Source: Blastocladiella emersonii ATCC 22665
Taxonomy: Eukaryota; Blastocladiomycota; Blastocladiomycetes; Blastocladiales; Blastocladiaceae
Direction: 5' to 3'
Assembly (NCBI GenBank): GCA_025594325.1
Contig: JANHCV010000009.1
Coordinates: 186,001 to 250,000 of the forward strand
Length of the DNA: 64,000 nt
Shown piece after piece: positions 42,233 through 53,861 of the stretch; positions within the stretch are counted from its first letter, which is position 1; every line of letters starts with the position of its first letter. A program made the position numbers and the translations under genes. The notes beneath the pieces were generated by a model. That model searched no databases, was not told the origin of the DNA, and saw nothing but the letters and a program-made list of their open reading frames with translations.

Positions 42233-42714
42233 GCCGCTCGCGACCGTCCGGCCGCCCTCGTCGCTCTACTTCCTCCTGTCGTTCCTTTGTCAATTTTCCC
42301 TCCCGCCTCGCTGCTCTCTCGCTCTCCCGCCCTCGCTCCTGTCGCCTATCGCCGCGTGTCGGTAATAAAGCTGCGGTTGAGCCTTCTTCATCTATGCGTT
42401 CTCTCGCTCGCGAGTGTTGGAGTTGATCGCTGAAGAAGCAGTTGCGCGTCGCGGACTTCGGCCTGGACTTCGGCCATGATCACGCCTTGGGCTCGCCCAT
42501 CATCAAGCTCGTGTTCTGGCCGCGCTTTCGGCCGTTGCCGCAAGCCAGTGTTGACCTGAAAGCCTCTGAGTAAGTCGCTCCGAGACCAGTTCGCGGTCGT
42601 TGACGAAGTCGCGCGCCGTTCATCCCCACGTGCGCGTCGCCAGCTGAACCCGATCCCAAAAGACGCCGCTCAACGAATAATACATCATACTGTCGCGTCT
42701 GCACACGACTCGAC
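42233..42714. other. spacer, 3' flank
   Basis: A polyadenylation-like AATAAAG lies at 42363-42369 after the repeat gene. No gene is apparent in the remainder up to the CDC43 stop. Confidence 0.45.
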
Positions 42715-44209
42715 CTAGTTGCTCTTGACCTCGCTCCGCGCCTTCCAGTGGTGCAGCGCGCGCACGCTGATGTTGAAGACGGGGTCGATCTCGCCGAGGC
42801 GCTGGATCGGGTCCTCGTCGGCGGCGGCGGGCGTCGCGTCGGGACTCGGCGACGCCGTCGTGGCGCTCGAGTCCGTTGTCGTCGCCGCGGCTTGCTGTTG
42901 CACCGGTGCGGGTCCGTTGGCGGCGGCGGTGGCGGACACGGAATCGTCAAAGGCGACCTCGGGCGCGTCCACGTCCTGCATCGGGTGGAGGGCGAGCGCC
43001 GCGAGCGCCATGTACGTGTGAAGAAGGTCTACACACCCCGCGCGCGTGAGTCAGTCCCACCGCGACCCACACCATCGCCCACGCTCTTGCGTACCAGGGA
43101 ACCCGTCGCCAGACTTGGTAAACCCGCCCATCTTGCTCTGCATGGTGCACAGGAACAGCTCGGACTTCTCGACGTCGATGAGGTGGAGCGCGCCGAGGAT
43201 CTTGAGCGCGGCGCCGATCCAGAACGAGTAGCACGAGTCGCTGACCTTACCAATGCGGCCGGCGAACCCGAGCTCCTGCTGGAACACGGCCCACTGGACG
43301 AGCCGGTCGCGGCGCGCGGGGGTGAGGGTGTCGAGCGCGCCGAGACACGCGAGCGACGCTACCGCGCAGTACGTGTACCCGCCGTGGCCCTCGGCGGTCG
43401 CGTGCAGCGCGAAGGCGCCGTCGTACGACTAGATGCGCTGGTCGGGTAAGCGCATCCCTAAACACCGCGCGGCAGCGCGCGTACCTGGGTCGAAAGGATA
43501 AACTCGACCGTCTTCTTCTGCATCTCGGGGGCGGCGGCGAGGTGGAGCAGGCGCGACACGACCACGGCGCAGTAGACGAAGCGCAGGTCCGACGCGTCGG
43601 GCGGGTGCGACAGCATCTGGCGGAACCCGCCGGCGGGCGTGTGCAGGGCGGCGAGGAAGTGGACCATGGCGTCGCGGTCGACGCGCGACAGGTCGTCGCC
43701 CAGGACCAGAAGGCAGATCAGCGCGCTGTACGTCGACGCGAGGTCGGCTTCGGGGAGCTACACGGCGGCGCGCGCGGGTGTGTGAGCGGGTAAAGCTGAC
43801 TGGAACGGATGGTGTGCGTACGCCAGTGGATCCAACGAAACCGCCTAGAACACAGAGGGGGCGTAAGCGATACACGCGTGGCACACGACAGCGGAGACGC
43901 AGCAGGTACCGTGCGGGTGCTGCAGCGAGTAGACAAACTCGACGAGGCGCGAGCGCTCGGTCGCGTCCACCTCCTCGTCGAGCACGCCCAGCAGGTCGAA
44001 CGACGAGAGGATGAACTGGATACAGCTCAGGCTACGCGTGTGGTTCGACGGCGGTTAGGCCTTGGAGGATCGCAACGCCGCGGGTGGTAGTCTCATGCTT
44101 ACCGCGAGTTGTGCTGCGACGCGTAGGGCGCCGGCAGCGCCATGGCGTGGCGCTCGAGGAATTTGCGCAGCGGCTCGACCTGGAAGCGTTGCGACGGCTG
44201 ATGGACCAT
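42715..44209 (-). CDS. CDC43: geranylgeranyltransferase type I beta subunit, six exons
   Basis: Exons (minus) are 44209-44103, 44031-43910, 43844-43822, 43757-43485, 43428-43095 and 43028-42715; phases are consistent, giving 390 residues. With the alpha subunit this enzyme attaches geranylgeranyl to C-terminal CaaL-type proteins such as Rho GTPases. Signatures match the beta family: LGDDLSRVDRD, DLRFVYCA, HGGYTYCAVASL and SDSCYSFWIGAALKILG (zinc-ligand region), then GGFTKSGDGFPDLLHTY, where Asp and the preceding His/Cys complete the zinc site. Exon 3 is only 23 nt and supplies the GGF-G part of a prenyltransferase repeat. The last 60 residues are low-complexity Ala/Thr/Pro. It lies head-to-tail after the RRM gene on the same strand. 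Confidence 0.92.
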
Positions 44210-44381
44210 GGTAGTGCTTCGTGGGAGTGTGGCGGGTGGAGTGCGAGCGAGCGGCGTGGCGACGCGTCTCAAGAGAGGCGCGTTGAACTTCTCGCGGTCC
44301 CACCTCTTTGGACTCTCTCGGAACGGGCAGGTTAGGTTACTCGGTGTATTGGGCTCAGATAAACTGTAGACTCGGCGGCGC
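44210..44381 (-). promoter_or_regulatory. upstream region of CDC43
   Basis: The 172 bp between the RRM gene stop and the CDC43 start are the only space for its promoter. No TATA box was seen. Confidence 0.35.
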
Positions 44382-45017
44382 TCATTCCAACCGCGCGCGC
44401 TTAGCATCAGACGCGGCGGTCTCGTTGCCGCGTGTCCGCTCGTCATCGTCCTCCTCCTCCTCGGCCTCGTCGTCTCCTTCGGGCGCCCGCGCGCGCTTGA
44501 GCGGTGCCGCGGCACTCGCACCAGCAGCAGCCGCCGCGGTCGACCGTTTCGCGCTCTCGTTGAGCGCCGCGTGGTCGACGTCGAGGTCCTTGGCGGTCGC
44601 CTTGGACACGGTCCGGGCAAACTCGATCATCTACACACGCAGTATTCGATCAGTCCAGTGCACTGCGGGAGAGCGAGTGTCCAACGCACCATGGCCTTGC
44701 CAAAGAAGGTCTTGCCCGCGGCATCGCGGTGCGCGGCGGCGGCGGACGCGTGGTCCTGGAACACGACGAATGCCTGGCCGCGCATGCCCTTGGCCTTGAG
44801 CGCGACCACGTCGAGGACCTGGCCGTACGCGCTGAAGTACGAGTAGAGCGACTTGCGGAGCTCTGTGTGTTCGCGGGTTGGGTGCGGGTGAGGGACTGCG
44901 CGGCGGCGGCGGGAAGACGGCCAACGGGCCGGGTTACAGCGGAGCCGTACCCTGCTTGTTGAGCTTGCCGTCCAGGTTCTTGATGTACAGGGTGTTGATT
45001 GATGGGGATCCGGCCAT
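44382..45017 (-). CDS. U1A/U2B''-type snRNP protein with a single RRM, three exons
   Basis: Exons (minus) are 45017-44951, 44862-44690 and 44630-44382, giving 162 residues. The RRM runs from about residue 8 to 85: NTLYIKNLDGKLNKQ (RNP2 in LYIKNL), ELRKSLYSYFSAYGQVLDVVAL, then MRGQAFVVF (RNP1) and GKTFFGKAMMIEFAR. These match U1A/U2B'' N-terminal RRMs, which bind U1 or U2 snRNA stem-loops. Animal and plant family members have two RRMs. Here a charged, acidic tail (EAEEEEDDDERTR, then KRARLE, NLS-like) replaces the second, as in the short yeast Msl1. U2 versus U1 assignment cannot be decided. Confidence 0.85.
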
Positions 45018-45366
45018 GGTTGCGTTGCGGTGCGGGGTGTTGGAGCGGGCAGGTCGGTCGGGTCGCGAAGAACAGCGCGGCGAGGTCGTTGCAGTAAATG
45101 GCTCGCTCACGGCGTAATGAGATGCATGCGAAGCTTCGTGGGTTGCGGGAGAGCGAGGAGGGGACGCGAGAGCAGCGACGAAGCCGAGCACACGAAAAGG
45201 CGGCCGATCCGCATCAGGTGACGGCGACGCGCGCGAGACAGCCGGTCCGCGTTCGCGATGTCTCCTGCAGGAGACACTTTCCTCCCACACCATGCATCGC
45301 GCGCGGCCCGTCCGCTCTCCCCACTCCATGCAACGCTGAGCGGATCCCTCGCTTTCCCTCTTCACC
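45018..45366. promoter_or_regulatory. divergent promoter with an 18-bp perfect palindrome
   Basis: This spacer separates the start codons of the RRM gene (minus) and the mtTFB-like gene (plus). TGTCTCCTGCAGGAGACA at 45259-45276 is its own reverse complement, a possible site for a dimeric regulator of either gene. A C-rich pyrimidine leader precedes the plus start. Confidence 0.45.
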
Positions 45367-46569
45367 ATGAGCCGCGCATTCAAACTCCTCGTCGACGCGC
45401 CGTACACGCGGTTCCTCGATGGTGCCGCCAAGAAGCTCAAGTACCCGGTGATCTCGAGCGCGGCGGTCGCGGGCTCGTACGTCGCGGCGATGCGGCCGGC
45501 CGATTTCGCGGGCAAGACGGTCATCGACATCAATGCGGGCGTCGGCGCCCTCGCCACCGCGCTCGTCGACCACGCGACACACCGCCCCGCACACATTGTC
45601 GCCATCGACCCGAGCGAACCGCTCGCGCAGTACCTGCGGTCACCCGACTCGCTGCTCGGCCGCGCCGTCGCCACGCACGGCACCCGGCTCACGGTCGGCG
45701 AGCAGGACCACATGAACCTGTCGTTCTTCAACGACCTGCTGTCGCCGAAGTACCTCGGCGCGGGCGAGGGGAAGGTGGAGCCTGACCCGAGCCTCGTCAC
45801 GCCGTGGGACGCGGACGACGCCAAGGTCACGGCGGTCGTGTGCTTGTCGACCAAGCTCGGCGATATGAACACGACGCACCTCCTGCGGTGGATGGGCGAC
45901 CGCGCCGGGATCCATAGCTTTGGACGCGTGCCGCTGTACCTGTTTACGCCGCGCGCGGTGAGCCGAGTACGCGTTTTCTACGCCGTTGGCGTGGATTGCA
46001 CCGAAGCTGACTTTCGTCATCGTAGCGCTTGACGGCACAACCAGGAGATACGCTGCGAGGTCGCGTCGCCGCGCTCACGCAGACGCTGGCCAAGGTCGAG
46101 GTGATCGCCGAGCACCACGAGCGCGACATCTTCCCCTTTGTGCGTTGACTCGCGGTTCGTTTCGCTGATTGCGGCCGACTGACGGGGTGACCGCGCTGTA
46201 GAAGGTAGAAATGGACCTCCTGCGCCTAGAACCGCTCAAGGAGTCTCCCCTCAAGACGGGTACGTCACGCTACACTCCGCACCGACCGCTCCTACTCACA
46301 CACGCGCCTCCCTTCGTGTAGCAACCCTGCTCGAGTACGAGTACGCGCTGCGCACGCTGTTCGTGCACAAGAAGCGGAAGGTCGGGACCGCCCTGCGCGC
46401 GCTCGACCCGACCGACGGCACGCTGGCCAAGAGGATCCCGCGCTCTCTCCGCGACGTACTCATCAACGACTGCTCCAACGAGCAGCTCGCCGCAATCGCC
46501 GACGCCTTCTCCGCGTGGCCGCTCAAGATGGAGTTTCACGCCGACCGCATCTTCACCGTGGCAGACTGA
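45367..46569 (+). CDS. mitochondrial TFB-like / rRNA dimethyladenosine-transferase family protein, four exons
   Basis: Exons are 45367-45957, 46026-46139, 46202-46259 and 46322-46569, giving 336 residues, close to the usual length of this family. The N-terminal part has a Rossmann SAM site (VIDINAGVGALATAL, an altered form of the usual acidic glycine loop) and an acidic second strand (IVAIDPSEPL). RLTAQPGDT in exon 2 and KVEMDLLRLEPL in exon 3 match the RxxAxPG and hydrophobic strand seen in KsgA/Dim1/TFB proteins. The C-terminal helical domain is intact. Such proteins either dimethylate small-subunit rRNA or act as mitochondrial transcription factor B. The altered SAM loop makes the second role plausible. 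Confidence 0.75.
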
Positions 46570-46734
46570 GCTCATACACATTTTTGATTGCTGCGACGAG
46601 TCCCTCTTTGAGCGCTCGCGCGGGAGGATCGAGTCACGACGCGTCGCTCAGTCCTCAAAGCCGCAGCTTCCCTCGCGCTGCACCCTCGCTCTCGCCCCCT
46701 TGCAACGAAACCCCATGCAACCGTAACCGAAACC

Positions 46735-49700
46735 ATGGACTCGGACATCCAGGACCTCGCGCTGACGCCCAAGCAGGAGTTCGTCCTCGTCGGCCTGCTG
46801 GGGCTCGGCTTCGACATCGTCGACGCGCGCGACGCCGTCGTCCACGGCGGCGTCGCCTCGGTCGAGCAGGGCACCGAGTGGATCATCGGGCTCAAGGAGC
46901 GGCTGCGCCGGTCTTCTTCGCCCACCGCGGCAGCGGCACCTGCGCCGGCTGCGCCGGCGCCCGTTGCACTCGCGCCCGCGAGCCCCAAGCGCAGCGCTCC
47001 CACGCCCGAGCCGGTCGCCGCCCCCGCTCCCGTTACTGCGGCATCCGCGAGCACGACGCCCGAGAAGTTGTCCCGCGTCGACTGCGAGGCCCTTGTCATC
47101 CGCGACCGCGTCGAGCAGGCCAAGCGGCACAAGAAGGCCCTGCGCGAGGTACTCCTCCCGGACTCTTTCGCGATGTTAAACCCTCACTCACGCCGATGCG
47201 CTCCCCGCTAGGACGCCGAAAACATCCGGCGCCAGATCGCCGACGACCGCCGCGCCCTCGCCGAGCGCCGCGCGCTGATGCAGCCCAACACCGCGTCGTC
47301 GTCCGCTGCTGCTGCTGCTGCCGCGTCTCCCGCTCCGGTACCCGCCACCGCTGCTGCTGCGCCCGTCACCTCCGCTGCCGCCGCCAGAATCCTGCGCATC
47401 CGCCTGCGCGGCCCGCGCGGCGAGACCGTGACGTTCGAGGCCGCCGGCGACGCCGCGGCGACTGCGACCGTCGGGCAGGTCATCCGGTTCGCCGCTGAGA
47501 AGTTCGCGCTCGATGCCGACCGCGTCGAAGCCGTGCTCCCGTTCCCGCGCCGCGTGTTCTCGATCGCGAGCGACGCGGACACGACGTGTGCGGTGGCCAG
47601 TCTTCACGGCGCGGCGCTCACGGTCCAGGGCGGGGTGCCTGTTGCTGTGGCTGCCCCCGCGCCTGCATCGGCAGCGGAGGCGCCCGCCGCAACTCCCGTT
47701 CCCGCGCCTGCGCCTGTTGTACCCGTGGAACTCGTGCATGATGCGGCCAATGGTGAGGAGGATGCGGATGACGGCGAGGAATCCGAGTACGACGGCAGCG
47801 AGTCGGACGGCGAGGACGAAGACGCCATGGACGTGGAGCCGCCCGTTCCCACCCCCGCGCCGCCTCGCCCCGTCATGTCAGCCGCGGACCGCGCCGCTGC
47901 CGCCGAAGCCGCCGCCGCCCGCATGACCGCCGCCGCAACCGCGCTCCCGGAGCCCGAGCCCATGGCAGTCGATGACGATCCCGTCGCCGAACTTGTCTAC
48001 TCGCGCGATGACGCGGTCCGCGCCATTGCGACGCGCGGCCAGGTAGCCTCGGAGCCCAGCGCCGTCGCTCCCGCGCCCGCCACGGCCCGCTCGCTCAGCA
48101 TCAAGTCGCTCGCCGAGCTGGTCGCGGAGCGCGTCGTCAAGCGCATCATGGACGCGACGGTCCCGCACGCCGAGTTCCGGCCGCTGAACCGCGCCACGAC
48201 GACGGTCGGCGACCGGCTCGCGGCGCTGCTGTTCCGGCGCGGGTGGCCGCCCAAGTACGCGCTGCAGCGGCTCGCGATCGCGGGCATCTCGACGCTGGTC
48301 GTGCCCGGGTCGCCGACCGTCACGGACGCGGCGCTCGCGACGCTCGCCACGACGACGCGCGTCGGCGCGTTCCTCACGCACCTGTCGGTCCCCGGCAGCT
48401 TCCTGACCAACGCCGTGGTCCGCACGCTCGCCTACTTCCCGCACCTCGAGCACCTCAACCTCGCGCAGGCCGAGCTCACGGACCTCAGCGCCGCCGACTG
48501 GCCGCCGCTCGACTCGCTCGCCCACCTCGACCTGTCGTCGACCAAGATCGGGCCCAACACGCTCCTGCACCTCGCCGACCAGGTGCGCGCGCTCGAGGTC
48601 CTCCGCCTGTGCAACTGCCCGCGGCTCGCCAACGGGAACGACGCGCCCGAGGTCCTCCTCGCCCTCAAGCGGTTCACGCGCCTCGCCGACCTGTCGCTCG
48701 CCGGCACCCCCGTCGCCGCGCCGCCGCGGACGATGGCGCGCATGCGCCACGTCGACACCGAGTGGGACCAGATCCAGGCGCTCGATCTCACGGGCACGGG
48801 GCTCCCAACGGCCGCCGTCGCCGGGTTGCTCGGAGTCCGCGGGCTCCCGACCCTCGTCTCGCTCGCGCTCCCCGAGGAGGCCGTCGTCAGCGAGCTCAGA
48901 CTCCTCGACAAGACGCCCGAGCTTGCCGAGCTACGGTACAGCGTCGCGCGCAACCCGCGCGTCCTCGAGCACGTCCTTGGACTCCCGCTCGCGCGCCTCG
49001 ATGCGGGGATCCTCCTCGAGTGGCGCGATGGCGCACTGGCGCCTGCCATCGCGCTGTCGTCGGCGGCGTCGACGTCGCCGGTCCCGCCCGCGCTCTTCGA
49101 GTCGCTGCAGCAGCTCACGCTCCGCCGGCACGTGTGCAAGCCGGACCCGCCGTCGCCGTCGCCCACGGCCCTCCCCGGCATCCCCATCCCGCCACCTTCC
49201 CACCGCCGCGCCGCCACCCCCGCCCCGCGCCCGAGCCCGGACACCCTGCACGTCCTGTCGCGGTGCACGCACCTGACGCACCTGACCGCATCGCGCGCGG
49301 GCCTGACGAACTCGGACCTCGCGTACCTGACGCGCACCGCGGGCCTCGCCCTCGTCGCCCTCGACGTCGCGCACTCGCGCGACATCTCGGCCGCGGGGCT
49401 CCGCGCCCTCCTCGACCCGCGCGGGCGCACACACCAGACCCTGCGCGACCTCGGCCTCGACGCGTGCCGCCGCATCCGCGACAACGCGGTCCAGGTCGTT
49501 CTCGCCGCCGCGCCCGCGATCGCGACGGTGCATGTCCGCGGGACGGGGGTCCGGAACCGCCGCGGGCGCGTTACGGCGGCGGTGCGTGCGACCGGGCGCG
49601 AGGTCGCGGTCGTTATGGATGCGAGGGCCGCGGCGAACGCGGTCGAGGTGTCGGTTGACGAGGCGCGCGCCGAGTGGGCCGAGAGCTCGGCTAGCGAGGA

Positions 49701-49872
49701 GGAGGAGGTGCCGGCGCCGGCTGCCGCGGCTGTGCATGGCGGGGATGGAGAGGAGGACGACGACGAGGACATGGATGACGATGAGGTGGACATGTGGTGG
49801 CACGGGCACCGCGGGCACCAGTGGCCGAGCGCCGGCGGGAACCGCCTTGGCGAGCTCGGCGAGGACGAGTGA
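46735..49872 (+). CDS. UBA-UBX-leucine-rich-repeat protein, two exons
   Basis: Exons are 46735-47148 and 47212-49872, with a 63-nt intron (GTACTC...CGCTAG), giving 1024 residues. Residues about 8-50 look like a UBA domain (LGLGFDIVDARDAVVHGG), which binds ubiquitin. A charged helix at about 115-160 is followed by a UBX-like domain at about 196-285 (ILRIRLRGPRGE, then PFPRRVFSIASDADTT); the FPRR loop is the part that docks on Cdc48/p97. An acidic linker precedes leucine-rich repeats from about 430 to 880 (LEHLNLAQAELT, LAHLDLSSTKIG, LEVLRLCNCPRL). The C-terminus is Asp/Glu-rich. Recruitment of ubiquitinated clients to Cdc48 with LRR target selection is inference. Confidence 0.8.
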
Positions 49873-51158
49873 GAGCAGCAGAGCGCGCGTGTGATACACT
49901 TCCTTCCTTTTTGATCCTCCGCGGTGAGTGCCGAGCGAAGCTTGCGGGCTTCGTTGATCGTGTCCAAGACGCGTCGCGGCGGATCAGCGCGAGCATCAGG
50001 AAGTTGGTTGAGGGTAGCTTCGAGAAAGCGCACCATCATGTCCCATCCCACGAAGGTCGCTACGTTGTGTCGCTCCTCAGACACTGAACGCAGGGCGCGC
50101 GACGGTAGAACTCATCGTGACCCGATCACTCATACACGCCCGTCCGCCGCGAAACCCTTTCCACGCTGCGACACGCACTCGCCAGCGCGAGCAGCATTCG
50201 AAAACTTCAACTCCGCACGTCAGCGGTGCTCTAGGGGAGACTAAAGCGGCGAGCGCTCACACGCCGTGAGCGTGAGTAAACACTGATCACCTGCGAGTGA
50301 AGTCCCAAAGCGTCGACGGACACGGCTGGCTGGATCAAAGCGGATATCACGCGTGCGGGCGACGGCAGGTCGCTGAGCTCGCTGACCAGCTCGAGTACGG
50401 TTGGAATCGGGAGTGCAGGCTTCTTTCACTGAGCTCAATGGGCTCAGATCGATTCGAGTGCCCCGCGACGCTAAGCGGCATGATTCAGGGCGTCGGTCCT
50501 CTCCGTGAGCGCACCCACGGCTTCTGAGTATCGAACGCGTCCGGCCATCATAGCTGAAGCCGTGGAGACCTCGTCGCGCTCATGACGTAGACATCGCTCT
50601 AGGTGAGGGAGAACACCCAAAAAGACGTTCGCCTTGCTGGCACGGGATAGCGACGTAACGTGGGCGTAGCCACCCAGATTGTGCAGATGAGCTCGCGCGC
50701 AGTCATGACCCGCCAATAGATCCCCGCGAGCGTTGCTGCTACAACTCGGTCTTGACCACGAGTTCAGCCGAGCACAAACGGGCCATCACGAGCACCAGGG
50801 GCTACGCCAGGCCTGCGCCAGCTGGCGTCGAGCTGGCGTAACGGCGGCGTAACTGCGGCATCGGGCTGGCGTAACGGCGGCGTATGGGCGGCGTCGAGCT
50901 GGCGCATGGCGTGAGCGTGACGGCGGCCACCCAATTTCCAAGTCTGCGCGAGCCCACGACGCGTGCTTTCGTATGAGTTGATGAGGACGCGCTGGAGGCG
51001 AACAAGATCCGGTGGCAGGCGGCGTTGTGACGCGGGGTTGATGCGGGGTGTGATCGGCAACAGCCTGCACCAGGGGTGCCTGCACGCGCGTGTTTGTCGA
51101 GGACAAGCACCTCAGCGACAGGGCCGCCGAGGTCGAGGGCGACGACTCGAGCCTCGTC
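49873..51158. other. spacer, repeat-rich, no supportable gene
   Basis: The site ACGCGTCGCGGCGG at 49969-49982 resembles the recurrent motif. At 50819-50915, short units with GAGCTGGCG and TAACGGCGGCGTA repeat irregularly. An in-frame extension of the OPT frame upstream of 51159 reaches at least 51069 and could belong to a first exon. Confidence 0.35.
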
Positions 51159-52407
51159 ATGGACGCCGACTTCCAGGAGATGATCGACAAGGTCGTGCCA
51201 ACCACCGACGACACGACGCTCCCGTCGTTCACGCTCCGCGTCTGGATTATCGGCACCTTCTTCTGCTTCGTGATCGGCGGCACGGATCATTTTTTCTCGA
51301 TCGACTTGTTCGGGCTCTGGCGGCGCCGGAGTCGCGATCGCATCATGGTCGCGAGCACGACGCCCGCGCACCCCTCCTCGTCCATCGCTACTTTGCGACC
51401 CATGAGCAGCATCACTCACTCACATGTTTCTCTTCTCTTCCGCATCTAGCTATCAACACGGTCTTCGTTTTCCGTTCGAACACGTTCTCAGTCACCTCGT
51501 ACGTGGCCATCCTGCTGGCCTACCCTATGGGCAACTTCCTCGCGCGAGTGATGCCTTTGGTCAAGTTCTCGCTCTTCGGCTACGAAATGGACACGAACCC
51601 CGGCCCGTTCTCGATCAAGGAGCACGTCCTGGTACGGTCTACTCGCTCGCGTCGTTTCCATCGAGCAGAACCTGACGCGCTCGCCCGTCACCCCACACCT
51701 CCATCTTCGCCGGCACCGGCGCCTCGTCCATCTACGGCATCGACAACCTCGGCGTGCAGGAGATCTACTACGACCTCGACATTGGCCACTGGTGGGGCAT
51801 CGCGTTCCTGTTCTGCTCGGCCACGCTCGGTTTCGGTATCGCTGGCATGTGCCGCTCGTTCCTGATCCGCCCCAAGGCCATGATCTGGCCCTCGATCCTG
51901 CCGTCGGTCACCATGTTCATGGCGTTCCACCAGGGCGAGCTGCACTCGCAGATCGAGGCCGAGAACAAGGCCAGCGCCGCCGAGTCGGGCAACAATAAGG
52001 AGTGGTCGCAGCTCAAGAGGTTCGGCGTGTGGACCTTCTTCCCCGGCTTCATTGCCACGTCGCTCCGCTACCTCTCGGTCCTGTGCTGGATCACGCCGTC
52101 GGGCTCGCTCGGCCAGAAGCTCGGCTCGCCGACCTGGGGTCCCGGTATCCTCTCGCTCACGCTCGACTGGACCGTCGCCGGCTCGGGTCCCATGTCGATC
52201 CCCTTCTGGGTCGCCGTCAACCAGCTCCTCTCCACCATCATCTTCCTCTGGGTCCCGTCGCCGCTCGCCTGGCAGGACAACTGGTTTAACCAGCCCGCTA
52301 CCGAGATGGCCCTGAATACGACGAAACCGTTCAAGAAGGACGGGGAACCGTTTGCCGGTGCCATGATCATCGACAAGAAGACCAAAACGGTCGTCGACTC
52401 GCTCTAG
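51159..52407 (+). pseudogene. oligopeptide transporter (OPT) family, N-terminal half only
   Basis: OPT signatures are clear: TLRVWIIGTFFCFVIG, then AILLAYPMGNFLARVMP, TNPGPFSIKEHVL and ITPSGSLGQKLGSPTWGPG, from a proton-coupled peptide or metal-chelate transporter. Segments are 51159-51279, 51450-51631 and about 51699-52407. The first intron would need a GC donor (GCACGG...CTAG). The second starts with GTACGG, but no AG acceptor gives the right phase before IFAGTGASS. The frame ends in TAG at 52407 after about 370 residues, whereas OPT proteins have about 700-900 residues and 12 or more helices. The missing second half and poor splice sites suggest a truncated, probably dead copy. Confidence 0.7.
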
Positions 52408-52562
52408 CGAGTGGACGCGTCTGTAGCTCAGCCCCGCAAGTATCGAGCGACGAAAGTGACACGACGCGATGCACACGCAGGCAGGACAAGAACGGAAGGC
52501 GATGGTCCAACAAGACAAAATAAATAGCTAAGAAATTGAACAAATCATTCTACAAAACACCA

Positions 52563-53641
52563 TCACCGCTGATTGTCGAGCCCCATCTGCTGCATGAGCG
52601 AGCTCGCCAAATCGGTCTTTGTCACCAAATTCCCAAACCCAGAGTTCGGGTAGAGTGGGAGGAGGAGGGCGCGCTTGGACGCGGCGTTCGCCTCAAACAC
52701 CGCGAGCAGCTTCTCCTTGACGGCCGGGCCAAGTTCACGGCAAGCAACATCCGCCGCGCCAAAAGCCGTGGCGGCAGCAGGGCCGGCGAACGCAGAGCAG
52801 CAGTAGTCGAGATACTCGCGCACTGCTTCCCCAGCGCCGTCGGGAATCATGACATAGTCGGTGAGCTCGTGTCCGGGTAGCGGCCAATCCGCGGCGCTCT
52901 GAAACTCGGGCGGGATGACCAAGACGTTGGCCTCGAGAAGAGGCGTGGGCGCAAACGCCTTGTCGTGCGGCGAAAGCACTCGAAGCGCGTCCGGTAAGAT
53001 GGCGGCGATGGTCCGGCGCGAAGGCTGAAGTCGGACGAGATAGCACGATTTCGGACCGTCCAGCGTCGTTTCGAGGATGCCAGTAATCATCAATTTGAGA
53101 ATAAGCGCGTGCCACTGCGATGGGGCTTGGTCCGGCAGCGCCGCACTGCCAGGAGCGTTGCACGGTCCAGGACACGAACAGGCGAGGCCGTGTCGAGCCA
53201 GTCGTGGTTGACACAACTAGTCATCTGCGACGTCCAGTAATCAAGCACCTCCATCTTCAAGTGCGCCGAAAACCAAAGCTGCGCGACGAACGAAAGATCG
53301 GCGTCGGGATCCGTGCGGAGAGCGTGCAAGATCAAGAGCGAGCGGGCGACATGCTCGGGTCGAATATCGTTGAGCACGAACGACATGGTCGCGACCGGGC
53401 CCTTGCGCTGGGCATCGGCAAGCGTCTGCGCGACGGCGCGCAGGTCGTGGAACCCGCAGGGTACGGCATCGAGGTGATGGCCTGGCTCGCTGGCGTCGTG
53501 GTAGAGGAAGATGTCGCCGGCATAAGTGCTGCGGAACGGGTCGAGCGGCACGTCGTCGGCTTTGTCAGCGAGCCGGACCAGACACCTAAGGCGCGGCCGC
53601 GGCCGCAGTGGCATAATAGCATCAGGTGGTTGAATATTCAT
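52563..53641 (-). pseudogene. DUF4470-like protein gene with a one-base frameshift
   Basis: The first frame (53641 to about 53150) encodes GDIFLYHDASEPG, then FHDLRAVAQTLADA and FVLNDIRPEHVARSLLILHAL. This pattern (graph-like D-R-N/T segment followed by LND...ARxLLLL) is typical of DUF4470, often found with MYND zinc fingers in fungi. The second frame (about 53148 to 52563) continues for about 195 codons to a natural-looking end. A single missing base near 53148 (CTCCTGGC-AGTGCGG) accounts for the break; about 360 residues in total. No MYND finger is visible. Function is unknown. Consensus error and real frameshift are equally possible. Confidence 0.55.
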
Positions 53642-53861
53642 GTTTGCATGGAGTTATTTCATAGGTCTATGAGGCTTCATGGTACGAGGGGAGAGTTGCG
53701 GTCTTTCGTCCAAGACTCGAGGTGAAGAGACAACGACAGCGAAGGGTCACCTGACGCGGATCAGCGTTTCATCACGTCCGGCGTCCATCGCTGCGGCGAG
53801 AAGGCCGGCGGCGCTCCCAGTGCTTTCTCTCTCCCTTGCATGTCAACAACAACCGTCTACC

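Noticed and set aside
48432-50084. Long antisense frame over the UBA-UBX-LRR gene
   Set aside because: Ser/Arg/Ala-rich shadow. The sense frame has clear domains.
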